Notes: generated by a model from the letters alone, not told the origin. DNA of 64,000 bases from Streptomyces nigra (GCF_003074055.1 NZ_CP029043.1:5634501-5698500), one strand, 5' to 3'. Counted from the stretch's first letter, positions 1 through 9,363 are shown. Numbers and translations are program-made.

Positions 1-2
1 TC

Positions 3-596
3 GCCTCCCATCCCGCGCCGGGCGAGACCGGAGCCGACCAGAGCGAGGACGGCGCGCCGTTCCGACAGCCCGCCGAGAACGCCCCCGGCGCCAAGGAGCA
101 ACCGGCGTTCCGCCCCGGCGCCGAGGGCACGGGCGGCCGTCCCGCCTCCGGTGTCCTGGCCGACCGGCCCGGCGCCGCCGTACGCCTCGCCCGCTGCTGT
201 ACGCCCGTACCGCCCGACGAGATCACCGGCTTCGCCGTACGCGGGGGAGCGGTCACCGTCCACCGCGCAGGGTGCACCGCCGTGGCGCGTATGCGCGGCG
301 CCGGGCGCGCGGAGGTCGGCGTGCGCTGGGGGGACGCCACGGAGTGCCGGGTCACCCTCGTCGCCGAATCGTTCGTCCGGCCGCATCTGCTGGCGGACCT
401 CACGGAAGCGATGGCGCAGGAGGGCGCCGAGATCGTCTCGGCGACCGTGGAACCCCCGACCCAGCAGCGCGTGCGCCACACCTACACCGTCGAGCTCCCC
501 GACGCCGGCCGGCTCCCCGGCCTGATGCGCGCCATGCGCAACGTCGCGGGCGTGTACGACGTCAGCCGTGCCCACGCCCCGGCACAGCGCGCCTGA
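3..596 (+). CDS. rshA: RelA/SpoT homologue, C-terminal fragment (5' end outside window)
   Basis: The reading frame is open from the first bases to TGA at 594-596. The fragment covers the regulatory C-terminus of a long RelA/SpoT (ppGpp synthetase/hydrolase) protein. A Cys-Cys-containing segment (RLARCCTPVPPDEITGF, then HRAGC) is the signature of the conserved-cysteine/zinc-finger-like domain that precedes the ACT domain. About 75 ACT-like residues follow (VTLVAESFVRPHLLADL through RAMRNVAGVYDVSRA). The preceding Pro/Gly/Glu-rich stretch looks like an interdomain linker. The catalytic domains are not in view. The symbol rests on remembered synteny: in S. coelicolor the second RelA/SpoT homologue, rshA, lies just upstream of hflX. 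A GTG at 282 lies inside this frame and is not a separate gene start. Confidence 0.8.
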   Translation, partial: ASHPAPGETGADQSEDGAPFRQPAENAPGAKEQPAFRPGAEGTGGRPASGVLADRPGAAVRLARCCTPVPPDEITGFAVRGGAVTVHRAGCTAVARMRGAGRAEVGVRWGDATECRVTLVAESFVRPHLLADLTEAMAQEGAEIVSATVEPPTQQRVRHTYTVELPDAGRLPGLMRAMRNVAGVYDVSRAHAPAQRA

Positions 597-638
597 CCGG
601 ACGGTGCCTGACGAGACAGCGCGCCTGACCGGACGGTG
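584..638. repeat. 23-bp direct repeat over the rshA stop codon
   Basis: A 23-nt sequence (ACAGCGCGCCTGACCGGACG then GTG) occurs at 584-606 and identically at 616-638, offset 32 nt. The first copy carries the last codons and TGA of the RelA/SpoT gene. The second is non-coding. Confidence 0.8.
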
Positions 639-719
639 AAGAGACGGTGGGCCACCCGTTCGGGTGGGGCGGTCGCGCGCCGTCCACGTCCCGTCGCCGT
701 GCGCTGATAGCCGTGGTCC

Positions 720-2303
720 ATGCTGCTCACCTCCCGCAGCGAGGCTCAGCGACCGGCCCCTGGCGCTCCTCGCCCCCGATCCGCACCCCGCAGGCGCCTG
801 AAGGTGCCCGCCCTGCTCACCCCCGTCGTCTCCCTCTGCCTGCTCGCCGCGAGCGCCCCAGCCACCCCCCTCGGCGTCGGCGACCGGCTCTACCCCCACC
901 TGGGGAACCCCGGCTACGACGTGGCCTCGTACGACCTCTCCTTCACCTACTCCGGCGCCAACGACAAGCCCCTCAAAGCCGTCACCACCATCGACGCCCG
1001 GACGACCGCCGACCTGAAGCGCCTCAACCTCGACTTCGCGCACGGCAAGGTCGACTCGGTCGTGGTCGACGGCGAACCCGCCACCTTCTCGAAGGCGGGC
1101 GAGGACCTCGTCGTCACCCCGGCCGAGGAGCTGTCCGAGGGCAGCTGGACGCGCATCACCGTGCGGCACACCAGCGACCCCGTGTACGGGAGCAAGCGCG
1201 AGGGCGGCTGGGTGCGCACCGCCGACGGCCTCGCCATGGCCAACCAGGCCGACGCCGCGCACGTCGTCTTCCCGTGCAACGACCATCCCTCCGACAAGGC
1301 GATCTTCACCATCCGGGTCACCGCGCCGACCGGCTACACCGCCGTGGCCAACGGTCTGCGCACCGACGTGGAGCGCTCCGCGAAGTCGACCACCTGGACG
1401 TACCGCACCCGGCACCCCATGGCCACCGAGCTCGCGCAGGTCTCCATCGGCCGCTCCAAGGTCCTGCACCGCACCGGCCCGCACGGCCTGCCCGTCCGGG
1501 ACGTCGTGCCCGCGAAGGACGTGAAGCTGCTCGAACCCTGGCTGAAGAAGACGCCCGGCCAGATCGCCTGGATGGAGGGCAAGGTCGGGCGCTACCCGTT
1601 CGAGACGTACGGCCTGCTCATGGCGCACGCCACGACCGGTTTCGAACTGGAGACGCAGACGCTGTCCCTCTTCGAGCGGGATCTGTTCACCCAGCCCGCG
1701 TTCCCCAAGTGGTACGTCGAGTCGATCATGGTGCACGAGCTGGCGCACCAGTGGTTCGGCGACAGCGTCAGCCCGCGCAGCTGGTCCGACCTGTGGCTCA
1801 GCGAGGGCCACGCCACCTGGTACGAGGCCCTGTACGCGGCCGAGAAGGCGGACCGGCCGATGGAGGCGCGGATGAAGGCCGCCTACGCCGCCTCCGACCG
1901 CTGGCGCGCGGCCGGCGGGCCGCCCGCGGCCCCGAAGGCGCCCCAGCCGGGGAAGAAGACCAGCATCTTCCGGCCCAACGTGTACGACGGCGCGGCCCTC
2001 GTCCTGTTCGCCCTCCGGGAGGAGATCGGCGCCACGGCGTTCGACCGTCTGGAGCGCGCCTGGGTGAGCCGCAACCGGGACGGCTCGGCCTCCACGGCGG
2101 ACTTCGTCGCCCTCGCCGAGGACGTCTCCGGACGGCATCTGGAGGGCTTCCTGCACGCCTGGCTGTACGGGAAGAAGACCCCGCCGATGCCCGGCCGGCC
2201 CGACTGGAAGGCCGCCGACCCCGCGAAGGCGGCGACCAAGGGCAAGCCCGCCACCCGGAAGCCGGGCGGTCACGCGAAGGCCGGGAAACCGGCCGGGCGA
2301 TAA
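720..2303 (+). CDS. M1-family (gluzincin) metallopeptidase, exported
   Basis: A 527-aa protein. The zinc motif HELAH lies at residues 339-343, the third ligand is E362 in the WLSEGHATWYE block, and E340 is the catalytic Glu, as in M1 aminopeptidases. The N-terminal half is beta-rich and matches the M1 N-terminal domain. An Arg-rich stretch followed by a hydrophobic run (about residues 34-50) looks like a Sec signal peptide, so the enzyme probably acts outside the cell. The C-terminus ends in a Lys/Ala/Pro-rich tail. The protein is shorter than classical PepN (about 850 aa) and lacks its C-terminal helical domain, which fits the short M1 peptidases of actinobacteria. Start ATG 720 has no strong Shine-Dalgarno, so a start a few codons downstream is possible. 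Confidence 0.85.
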   Translation: MLLTSRSEAQRPAPGAPRPRSAPRRRLKVPALLTPVVSLCLLAASAPATPLGVGDRLYPHLGNPGYDVASYDLSFTYSGANDKPLKAVTTIDARTTADLKRLNLDFAHGKVDSVVVDGEPATFSKAGEDLVVTPAEELSEGSWTRITVRHTSDPVYGSKREGGWVRTADGLAMANQADAAHVVFPCNDHPSDKAIFTIRVTAPTGYTAVANGLRTDVERSAKSTTWTYRTRHPMATELAQVSIGRSKVLHRTGPHGLPVRDVVPAKDVKLLEPWLKKTPGQIAWMEGKVGRYPFETYGLLMAHATTGFELETQTLSLFERDLFTQPAFPKWYVESIMVHELAHQWFGDSVSPRSWSDLWLSEGHATWYEALYAAEKADRPMEARMKAAYAASDRWRAAGGPPAAPKAPQPGKKTSIFRPNVYDGAALVLFALREEIGATAFDRLERAWVSRNRDGSASTADFVALAEDVSGRHLEGFLHAWLYGKKTPPMPGRPDWKAADPAKAATKGKPATRKPGGHAKAGKPAGR

Positions 2304-2317
2304 GCCGGTGACGAGAC

Positions 2318-2361
2318 GGCCCGTGCCGTGCGACCATCGTCCGGTCGGCGCGGCACGGGCC
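2318..2361 (+). terminator. Hairpin terminator after the M1 peptidase gene
   Basis: The arms GGCCCGTGCCG and CGGCACGGGCC pair, with an inner GACC/GGTC extension, 15 nt after the stop codon. There is no long U-tract, which is usual for Streptomyces. Confidence 0.6.
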
Positions 2362-2491
2362 ACGGGAATCTCCCGGGGTACCCGTGCGTTGTGACCATTG
2401 ACGGAACAGCTCTGCGACGCACCACTGAGCGTGGCGTCCGGGCCGCTGCCCCGTCGCCGCACCACGGAATCCCCAACGACGTAAGGACCCA

Positions 2492-3985
2492 ATGACCTCC
2501 TCTTCTTCCTTTTCCCAGGAGTCGAAGCGCCTCGCGCACACCTACCCCGACGGTCTTCGGGCCGATGCCCTGATGGAAGAGGACGTCGCCTGGAGCCACG
2601 AGATCGACGGAGACCGGGACGGCGACCAGTTCGACCGCTCCGACCGCGCGGCCCTGCGCCGTGTGGCAGGTCTCTCCACCGAGCTCGAGGACGTCACCGA
2701 GGTCGAGTACCGACAGCTCCGTCTGGAGCGGGTCGTCCTCGTGGGCGTCTGGACCTCGGGGACCGTGCGGGACGCGGAGAACTCCCTCGCCGAGCTCGCC
2801 GCCCTCGCGGAGACCGCCGGTGCCCTGGTGCTCGACGGCGTGATCCAGCGCCGTGACAAGCCCGACGCGGCCACCTTCATCGGTTCCGGCAAGGCTCTGG
2901 AGCTGCGCGACATCGTCGTGGAGTCCGGCGCGGACACCGTCATCTGTGACGGTGAGCTCAGCCCGGGTCAGCTCATCGCCCTCGAAGACGTCGTCAAGGT
3001 CAAGGTCATCGACCGTACGGCCCTGATCCTCGACATCTTCGCCCAGCACGCCAAGTCCCGGGAGGGCAAGGCGCAGGTCGCGCTCGCGCAGATGCAGTAC
3101 ATGCTGCCGAGGCTGCGCGGCTGGGGTCAGTCGCTGTCCCGTCAGATGGGCGGCGGCAAGGGCGGCGGTCTCGCCACCCGTGGTCCCGGTGAGACCAAGA
3201 TCGAGACGGACCGTCGCCGGATCCGCGAGAAGATGGCGAAGATGCGCCGGGAGATCGCGGAGATGAAGACGGGCCGCGACATCCAGCGCCAGTCCCGCCG
3301 GCGCAACAAGGTGCCGTCGGTCGCCATCGCCGGCTACACCAATGCCGGCAAGTCCTCTCTGCTCAACCGCCTCACCGGCGCGGGCGTCCTGGTCGAGAAC
3401 GCCCTGTTCGCGACCCTGGACCCGACCGTGCGCCGGGCCGAGACGCCGAGCGGACGGCTGTACACGCTGGCCGACACGGTCGGCTTCGTCCGGCACCTGC
3501 CGCACCACCTGGTCGAGGCGTTCCGCTCCACGATGGAGGAGGTCGGTGACTCCGACCTGATCCTGCACGTGGTGGACGGTTCGCACCCCGACCCGGAGGA
3601 GCAGCTGGCCGCCGTGCGCGAGGTGATCAGGGACGTCGGCGCCACCGGCGTACCGGAGATCGTCGTGATCAACAAGGCGGACGCAGCCGACCCGCTGACG
3701 CTCCAGCGGCTGCTGCGGATCGAGAAGCGCTCCATCGCGGTCTCGGCCCGCACCGGCCAGGGCATCACCGAGCTGCTCGCCCTGATCGACAACGAGCTGC
3801 CCCGCCCGTCCGTCGAGGTCGAGGCGCTCGTGCCGTACACCCACGGCAAGCTCGTCGCCCGCGCCCACACCGAGGGCGAGGTGATCTCCGAGGAGCACAC
3901 CCCGGAGGGCACCCTGCTCAAGGTCCGCGTGCACGAGGAGCTGGCGGCGGATCTCGCGCCGTACGTGCCCACGCCGGCCGGCTGA
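2492..3985 (+). CDS. hflX: GTPase HflX
   Basis: A 497-aa TRAFAC-class GTPase that, in characterised homologues, binds the 50S subunit and splits stalled ribosomes. The N-terminal HflX domain (about 60-190) includes GSGKALELRDIV. A glycine/basic linker with the family signature RGPGETKIETDRR follows. The G domain contains G1 GYTNAGKS (281-288, K287), G3 DTVGF (328-332) and G4 NKAD (394-397), so all GTP-binding motifs look intact. The start is well supported: AAGGA lies 7-8 nt before ATG 2492. An acidic N-terminal extension of about 55 residues precedes the conserved domain, as in other actinobacterial HflX. The gene stands alone, between hairpin terminators at 2318-2361 and 4011-4054. Confidence 0.96.
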   Translation: MTSSSSFSQESKRLAHTYPDGLRADALMEEDVAWSHEIDGDRDGDQFDRSDRAALRRVAGLSTELEDVTEVEYRQLRLERVVLVGVWTSGTVRDAENSLAELAALAETAGALVLDGVIQRRDKPDAATFIGSGKALELRDIVVESGADTVICDGELSPGQLIALEDVVKVKVIDRTALILDIFAQHAKSREGKAQVALAQMQYMLPRLRGWGQSLSRQMGGGKGGGLATRGPGETKIETDRRRIREKMAKMRREIAEMKTGRDIQRQSRRRNKVPSVAIAGYTNAGKSSLLNRLTGAGVLVENALFATLDPTVRRAETPSGRLYTLADTVGFVRHLPHHLVEAFRSTMEEVGDSDLILHVVDGSHPDPEEQLAAVREVIRDVGATGVPEIVVINKADAADPLTLQRLLRIEKRSIAVSARTGQGITELLALIDNELPRPSVEVEALVPYTHGKLVARAHTEGEVISEEHTPEGTLLKVRVHEELAADLAPYVPTPAG

Positions 3986-4010
3986 GCCGTCCCGGCGAGG
4001 GACACCGTCA

Positions 4011-4054
4011 ATGCGGAAGGCCCGCTCCCCCTCGGGGGAGCGGGCCTTCCGCAT
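4011..4054. terminator. Bidirectional terminator between hflX and the serine protease gene
   Basis: Perfect 20-bp stem (4011-4030 with 4035-4054) around the tetraloop CTCG. It sits between two convergent genes and can serve both strands. Confidence 0.85.
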
Positions 4055-4062
4055 GCCGTGGA

Positions 4063-5283
4063 TCAGCGGGCGAACTTGTCGCTGACCCCGTCGAAGACGG
4101 TCTTGGCCTCCTTGCCCAGCCGCGGACCGGCCAGCCAGCCGGACTCGACCGGGCCGATCGACGTGTTCGACACCAGCGCCGGCTTGCCGTCGTTACCGGT
4201 GGCGACCCAGCCACCACCCGACGAACCGCCCGTCATGGTGCAGCCGATGCGGTACATCGTCGGGTCCGACGCGCGCAGCGACAGCCGGCCCGGCCGGTCC
4301 TGGCACTGATACAGCTTCTGCCCGTCGTACGGCGCCGCGGCCGGGTAGCCGATCGCCTTGACGCTCTTCACCTTGGGCACCGCCGGGGCGGCGAACTCCA
4401 CCGGAAGCGCGGAACCCACGGTCTCCTCCAGGGACTTGCCGCCCCCGTTCTCCGGCTTCACATGCAGCACCGCGAAGTCGTACGGGGCACCGGCACCGCC
4501 GGTCGGACCGCCCTGCGCGATCCACTGGTCCGAGGTCTGCGCCCAGTCGGCCCACCAGATGCCGTACGGAGCGGCCACCTCCTTGGCGACACCCTCCAAC
4601 TCGGCCGCGCTGCGCCCGGCGTCGTTGTACGACGGCACGAACGCGATGTTCCGGTACCAGCCGCCGCTCTTGCCCGCGTGCACACAATGGCCCGCCGTCC
4701 ACACCATGTTGGACTTGCCGGGGTTCGCGGGGTCCTTCACGACGGTCGCCGAGCAGACCATCGTGCCCTCGGGGGCGTCGAAGAACACCTTGCCCGCCTC
4801 GGGCACGCTCGCGTGGTAACTCGGCGGTACGGCCTGCGCGTCCACAGGGTCCGGCGTCGGATCGGTCACGCCCTGGTCGCCCGACAGGTCGCTCTCGTCG
4901 ATGCCCCGGTCCGGGTCCTCGGCGTCCCGCATCCGGTCCGGGTCCCAGAGGTCCTCGATGATCGGGTTGATGTAGTCCTTGGCCTCACGCAGCCAGTCGT
5001 CGCGGTCCCAGTTCTTCCAGTCGCCGTCCCGCCACTTGTCGATGTCGATCCCGTGCTCGCGGAGCTTGTCCTTGATGTCGTCCGGGATGGTGATCTTGCC
5101 TTCGCCGCCGGCGGCGGCGGACGCGGTGGCCTTGCCTCCGCCCCCGGCGTCGGCCTCCCCGGACTCACAGGCGGTGGCGGTGAGGACGAGGGCGGCGGCG
5201 AGCGCGACCACCGGCAGCGGGGAGATGCCGCGGCGCGCGCTCTTCTCCCTGCGGGCGGTGAACGACGGCCGTATGGATCGCAT
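4063..5283 (-). CDS. Trypsin/V8-like serine protease, predicted lipoprotein
   Basis: A 406-aa protein. The chosen start (ATG 5281-5283) is preceded by AGGGGGAG at good spacing and followed by a basic n-region, a hydrophobic core and a lipobox-like LTATAC. An earlier in-frame start at 5430 would bury this signal. A charged linker rich in Asp, Trp and Lys (about residues 60-130) leads to an S1-fold protease with the triad His199 (TAGHC), Asp269 (DFAVLH) and Ser355 (GGSSGGG). The GSSGG context and spacing resemble glutamyl-endopeptidase/V8-like secreted proteases. It probably acts at the outer face of the membrane. The substrate cannot be told from sequence. It is divergent from the aminotransferase gene. 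Confidence 0.85.
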   Translation of the reverse strand: MRSIRPSFTARREKSARRGISPLPVVALAAALVLTATACESGEADAGGGGKATASAAAGGEGKITIPDDIKDKLREHGIDIDKWRDGDWKNWDRDDWLREAKDYINPIIEDLWDPDRMRDAEDPDRGIDESDLSGDQGVTDPTPDPVDAQAVPPSYHASVPEAGKVFFDAPEGTMVCSATVVKDPANPGKSNMVWTAGHCVHAGKSGGWYRNIAFVPSYNDAGRSAAELEGVAKEVAAPYGIWWADWAQTSDQWIAQGGPTGGAGAPYDFAVLHVKPENGGGKSLEETVGSALPVEFAAPAVPKVKSVKAIGYPAAAPYDGQKLYQCQDRPGRLSLRASDPTMYRIGCTMTGGSSGGGWVATGNDGKPALVSNTSIGPVESGWLAGPRLGKEAKTVFDGVSDKFAR

Positions 5284-5755
5284 GGTGTGACTCCCCCTGA
5301 GGTGACGGTACTTGTGCCGCTCTCGCATACGTGCGCCGGCCGCCGTCCGATCACTTGTCCGGCCGGCGGGCCGATCGTCCGCCCTGCGGCGTGCGCGTAC
5401 GGCAAGCGGCCCGGTGGAACGGCACCACACACTATGCGGTCGCTGTGGGAGAGTTCCGACGGAACGGCAACGGTTCAGCCACAGCCCGCCGAGCCGGGCA
5501 GGTCAGCGCGCCGGGACGGCGTCCGGCCATCACCGCGACCGCCCCTGTGCCCCCTCCTCGCGCAGAGATTGTGGGGTTACCCGTAACCCGGCGCGCGTCC
5601 CGCTCTTTTTAGCGGTGGGGGCCGGCCGTGCGTGTGCGGTCCCCGGTCCCCGGTTCCCCGCAGTTTCGAGTGGACGCTCGCGGGGCTGCGTATGTCGGGA
5701 CGGGCGAGGACACGCAAGACCCGCTCGCCCCTGGACAGCGGGAGGACAGGGAGCC
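5284..5755. other. 472-bp divergent intergenic region
   Basis: It separates the lipoprotein protease gene from the aminotransferase gene and must hold both promoters. The clearest element is the 16-bp palindrome at 5574-5589. A smaller inverted repeat (CCGCT/AGCGG around CTTTTT) follows at about 5600. No iron box of the TTAGGTTAGGCT type was found, and no convincing small gene. Confidence 0.5.
5574..5589. promoter_or_regulatory. Palindromic operator candidate upstream of the siderophore-type locus
   Basis: GGGTTAC-CC-GTAACCC is a perfect inverted repeat with 7-bp arms, about 170 nt upstream of the aminotransferase start. Size and symmetry suit a dimeric regulator. The regulator is unknown. 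Confidence 0.45.
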
Positions 5756-7240
5756 ATGGCCGTAACCGAATCCGTACGCGGGACAGTGCCCGGGACCGAG
5801 GACGCGCGCAGCGCGCACGAGGGGATCCTGCGGCGGCAGTCGGCCCGCGAGTCCGCGGCCCGCACCTACGCCCGCGCCCTGCCGATCGTGCCGGTCCGGG
5901 CCCGGGGCATGACCATCGAGGGCGCGGACGGCCGCCGTTACCTCGACTGCCTGTCCGGCGCCGGCACCCTCGCCCTCGGTCACAACCACCCCGTGGTGCT
6001 GGAGGCCATCCGCGCGGTCCTCGACTCCGGGGCACCCCTGCACGTCCTGGACCTCGCCACCCCCGTCAAGGACGCCTTCGTCACCGAGCTGTTCCGGACG
6101 CTGCCGCCCGGACTCGCCGACCACGCGCGCGTGCAGTTCTGCGGACCGGCCGGCACCGACGCCGTCGAGGCCGCCTTCACGCTCGTCCGGGCCGCCACCG
6201 GACGGGACGGCATCCTCGCCTTCAGCGGCGCCTACCACGGCATGACCAGCGGGGCCCTCGCCGCCTCCGGGGGCGCCCGCGACGTACGGGTCGCGCGTCT
6301 GCCGTACCCGCAGGACTACCGCTGCCCCTTCGGGGTCGGCGGCGAACGCGGCGCCGAACTCGCCGCCCGCTGGACCGAGTCCGTCCTCGACGACCCCAAG
6401 TCCGGTGTGCCCGAACCGGCCGGGATGATCCTCGAACCCGTCCAGGGGGAGGGCGGCGTGCTGCCCGCGCCGGACACCTGGCTGCGGCGCATGCGGCGGA
6501 TCACCGCCGACCGATCCGTGCCCCTGATCGCCGACGAGGTGCAGACCGGCGTCGGACGCACCGGCGCGTTCTGGGCCGTGGAGCACAGCGGGGTCACCCC
6601 CGACGTCATGGTCCTGTCCAAAGCCATCGGCGGCAGCCTGCCGCTGGCGGTGATCGTCTACCGGGAGGAGCTGGACGCCTGGCAACCGGGTGCCCACGCC
6701 GGCACCTTCCGCGGCAACCAGCTCGCCATGGCCGCCGGGACCGCCACCCTCGCCCACGTCCGTGAGAACCGGCTCGCCGAACGGGCCGCCGACCTGGGCG
6801 CGCACATGATGCGGCAGCTGCGGCGGCTCGCGGGCGAGCACGCCTGCATCGGCGATGTGCGGGGGAGGGGGCTGATGCTGGGGGTCGAGGTGGTGGACCC
6901 GGAGGCGCCGGCCGTGAGCGCCGGGGAGCCGATCGTCACCCTCGCGGAGACGGCCCGGCCGGCGGAGGAGCAGCCCCGGCCCGCCGCTCCCCGGCTGGCG
7001 GCCGCCATCCAGCGGGAGTGCCTGCGCCGCGGCCTGATCGTCGAGCTCGGCGGCCGCCACTCCAGCGTCGTACGGCTGCTGCCGCCCCTGACCATCACCG
7101 ACGAGCAGGCGGCCGCGGTGCTGGACCGGCTCGCCGACGCGGTGGACGCCGTGTCGGGCGGCCAGGCCGGGCACGCGTCCGCACCTCAGCGGCCCCCGGG
7201 GCCCGGACGGCAGGGCGACCGGGCTCCGCACACCGACTAG
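5756..7240 (+). CDS. PLP-dependent class III aminotransferase (diaminobutyrate-2-oxoglutarate type)
   Basis: A 494-aa fold-type I aminotransferase. The Schiff-base lysine is K289 in SKAIGGSLPLAV, and the family blocks LSGAGTLALGHNHP, FCGPAGTDAVEAAF, GAYHGMTSG, ADEVQTGVGRTG and GTFRGNQLAMAAG are all present. These match the EctB/Dat group, which transaminates L-aspartate semialdehyde to L-2,4-diaminobutyrate. The start ATG 5756 has GGAGG 12 nt upstream, and the longer open frame to 5312 lacks homology-like sequence. The next gene is an IucA/IucC synthetase, so the amine made here is probably a building block of a hydroxamate or citrate-amine siderophore. That is inference from context. The exact substrate is unproven. 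Confidence 0.88.
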   Translation: MAVTESVRGTVPGTEDARSAHEGILRRQSARESAARTYARALPIVPVRARGMTIEGADGRRYLDCLSGAGTLALGHNHPVVLEAIRAVLDSGAPLHVLDLATPVKDAFVTELFRTLPPGLADHARVQFCGPAGTDAVEAAFTLVRAATGRDGILAFSGAYHGMTSGALAASGGARDVRVARLPYPQDYRCPFGVGGERGAELAARWTESVLDDPKSGVPEPAGMILEPVQGEGGVLPAPDTWLRRMRRITADRSVPLIADEVQTGVGRTGAFWAVEHSGVTPDVMVLSKAIGGSLPLAVIVYREELDAWQPGAHAGTFRGNQLAMAAGTATLAHVRENRLAERAADLGAHMMRQLRRLAGEHACIGDVRGRGLMLGVEVVDPEAPAVSAGEPIVTLAETARPAEEQPRPAAPRLAAAIQRECLRRGLIVELGGRHSSVVRLLPPLTITDEQAAAVLDRLADAVDAVSGGQAGHASAPQRPPGPGRQGDRAPHTD

Positions 7241-7447
7241 GCGCACGCTTCCCCGCCCCGCGCTCCAAGGTCACTGGCACATCACCCCACCACCCGCGGC
7301 GGCCCCACACCACCGGGGCCACCGCAGCCACGTCACGCGGCACGGCTCACCCCGCCTCCCGCACCACCGCGGGCGCATCCCGCGCCCGGCCTCACCCCAA
7401 GGCGCCCCCACGCACCCCAGAGCCCCCGTCCCCGCAGAGGACCCACC

Positions 7448-9337
7448 GTGACGATCACTCCCGCGCCCGACCGCGCCATCGGGGCCCGCTCCTCGCGCGC
7501 CCCCGACCTCCTGGACCACCCCGACCCGTGGCAGGCGGCCCAGGCGGCCGCCGTGGAGAACCTGCTCCGCTGCCACGTCCGCGAGACGCGGGTGCCGGCG
7601 CCGTCCGACGGCGTCCTGCGCCTCCCGTTGCCCACCATCGGCACGACGCTGCTCGTGCCGGTCCAGCACTGGTCGCCTACGGGATGGCACCGGTTCGGGC
7701 TTCCGCGTCCGGCCGGCACCCTCGAGGGCAACCCGCCGCTCGACGCCGTCACCCTCGCCGCACTCCTGACCCGGGAAGCGGCGGCCGTGCGCTCCTCGGC
7801 GGCCAACAGCGAGTGCACCACTGAGTCGGGGGCCGAGCGCATCACCGGCCCGGTGGCCGCGTGCAGCACCGACCCGGCGGCCGAGAGCATCGACCTCGTC
7901 GCGCGCGTCGCCGACTCCGTCCGCCGGACGGCCGTCTTCATCCAGGACCGGCGTGCCCACCCGGACGACGGCACCGACCGCTTCCTCGCCGCCGAGCAGG
8001 CCCTCGTCCTCGGGCACCCGTTCCACCCCACGCCCAAGAGCCGCGAAGGACTGTCCGAGGCGGAGACGCGGGACTACTCGCCGGAGACGCGCGGCTCCTT
8101 CCCGCTCGCCTGGCTGGCGGTCGCGCCGGACCTCCTCGCCACCGACTCGGCGTGGACCGAGGGCGGGCGGGTCGTCACCGCCGCCCAGCTCACGGCCCGG
8201 CTCGCCGGCCCCGGACTGCCGCTGCCGGACGGTTACGCCGCTCTGCCGCTGCACCCCTGGCAACTGCGGGAGGTCCGGCAGCGCCCCGGCACGGCGGCCC
8301 TCCTCGACGCCGGTCTGCTCCGCGACCTCGGCACCCACGGGCCGCCCTGGCACCCCACCTCGTCCGTCCGCACGGTCCATCGCCCCGGCGCCGCGGCCAT
8401 GCTCAAGCTCTCCCTCGGTCTGCGCATCACCAACTCCCGCCGCGAGAACCTCCGCAAGGAACTGCACCGGGGCGTCGAGGTGCACCGGCTCCTGCGCGGC
8501 GGCCTCGGGACGCGGTGGCAGGCCGCGCACCCGGGCTTCGACATCGTGCGCGACCCGGCCTGGCTCGCCGTCGACGGACCGGACGGCTCACCGGTGACCG
8601 GGCTCGACGTGATGATCCGGCACAACCCCTTCACGCCCTCGGACGACGTGTCCTGTGTGGCGGGCCTGGTGTCGCCCCGCCCGTACGGCCCCGCGGCCGC
8701 CCCGGACGCGCCACCGGCACCGTCCCGGCTGGCGGAGGTCGTCGCGCGGCTCGCCGCCCGGACCGGACGGCCGCCCGGCGCGGTCGCCGCCGAGTGGTTC
8801 CTGCGCTACCTCGAACAGGTCGTACGGCCCGTGCTCTGGCTGGACTCCGAGGCGGGGATCGCCCTGGAGGCCCACCAGCAGAACACCCTGCTCCTCCTCG
8901 ACGCCGACGGCTGGCCCGCGGGCGCCCGCTACCGCGACAACCAGGGCTACTACTTCCGTGCCTCCCACCGCGCGGAACTCGACGCACAACTCCCCGGCAT
9001 CGGCGAACTCAGCGACACGTTCGTCTCCGACGAGGTCACCGACGAACGGTTCGCCTACTACCTCGGCATCAACAACGTCCTCGGGCTCATCGGCGCGTTC
9101 GGATCCCAGGGCCTCGCCGACGAACGGCTGCTGCTCGCCGCGCTCCGCCGCTTCCTCGGCGACGTGGCCACCGGCCCCGCCCGGCTGCGCAGCTCGTTCC
9201 CCGCACGGCTGCTCGACTCCCCGGTGCTGCGCTGCAAGGCCAACCTGCTGACCCGCCTGCACGGCCTGGACGAACTCGTCGGCCCGGTCGACACCCAGTC
9301 CGTGTACGTCGGCATCCCCAACCCGCTGCACCCCTGA
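7448..9337 (+). CDS. IucA/IucC-family NRPS-independent siderophore synthetase
   Basis: A 629-aa protein. NIS synthetases adenylate a carboxylate (citrate, succinate or a derivative) and condense it with an amine or alcohol. The conserved nucleotide and substrate blocks are HPFHPTPKSREG (H190), LPLHPWQ (H269), HPTSSVRT, KLSLGLRITNSRREN, RHNP, EAHQQN (H476) and RDNQGYYF, and the C-terminal FhuF-like region is present. Start GTG 7448 follows a weak GAGG. It lies 207 nt after the aminotransferase and 26 nt before the acyltransferase gene. It is the only such synthetase here, so the product may use a single condensation type or finish elsewhere. The subtype (A, B or C) was not assigned. Confidence 0.92.
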   Translation: MTITPAPDRAIGARSSRAPDLLDHPDPWQAAQAAAVENLLRCHVRETRVPAPSDGVLRLPLPTIGTTLLVPVQHWSPTGWHRFGLPRPAGTLEGNPPLDAVTLAALLTREAAAVRSSAANSECTTESGAERITGPVAACSTDPAAESIDLVARVADSVRRTAVFIQDRRAHPDDGTDRFLAAEQALVLGHPFHPTPKSREGLSEAETRDYSPETRGSFPLAWLAVAPDLLATDSAWTEGGRVVTAAQLTARLAGPGLPLPDGYAALPLHPWQLREVRQRPGTAALLDAGLLRDLGTHGPPWHPTSSVRTVHRPGAAAMLKLSLGLRITNSRRENLRKELHRGVEVHRLLRGGLGTRWQAAHPGFDIVRDPAWLAVDGPDGSPVTGLDVMIRHNPFTPSDDVSCVAGLVSPRPYGPAAAPDAPPAPSRLAEVVARLAARTGRPPGAVAAEWFLRYLEQVVRPVLWLDSEAGIALEAHQQNTLLLLDADGWPAGARYRDNQGYYFRASHRAELDAQLPGIGELSDTFVSDEVTDERFAYYLGINNVLGLIGAFGSQGLADERLLLAALRRFLGDVATGPARLRSSFPARLLDSPVLRCKANLLTRLHGLDELVGPVDTQSVYVGIPNPLHP

Positions 9338-9363
9338 CCCAGCGCTCCCGAGAGGACCTCGTC

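Noticed and set aside
282..596. Separate 104-aa gene starting at GTG 282
   Set aside because: It is in frame with the continuous upstream RelA/SpoT coding sequence, so it is an internal fragment.
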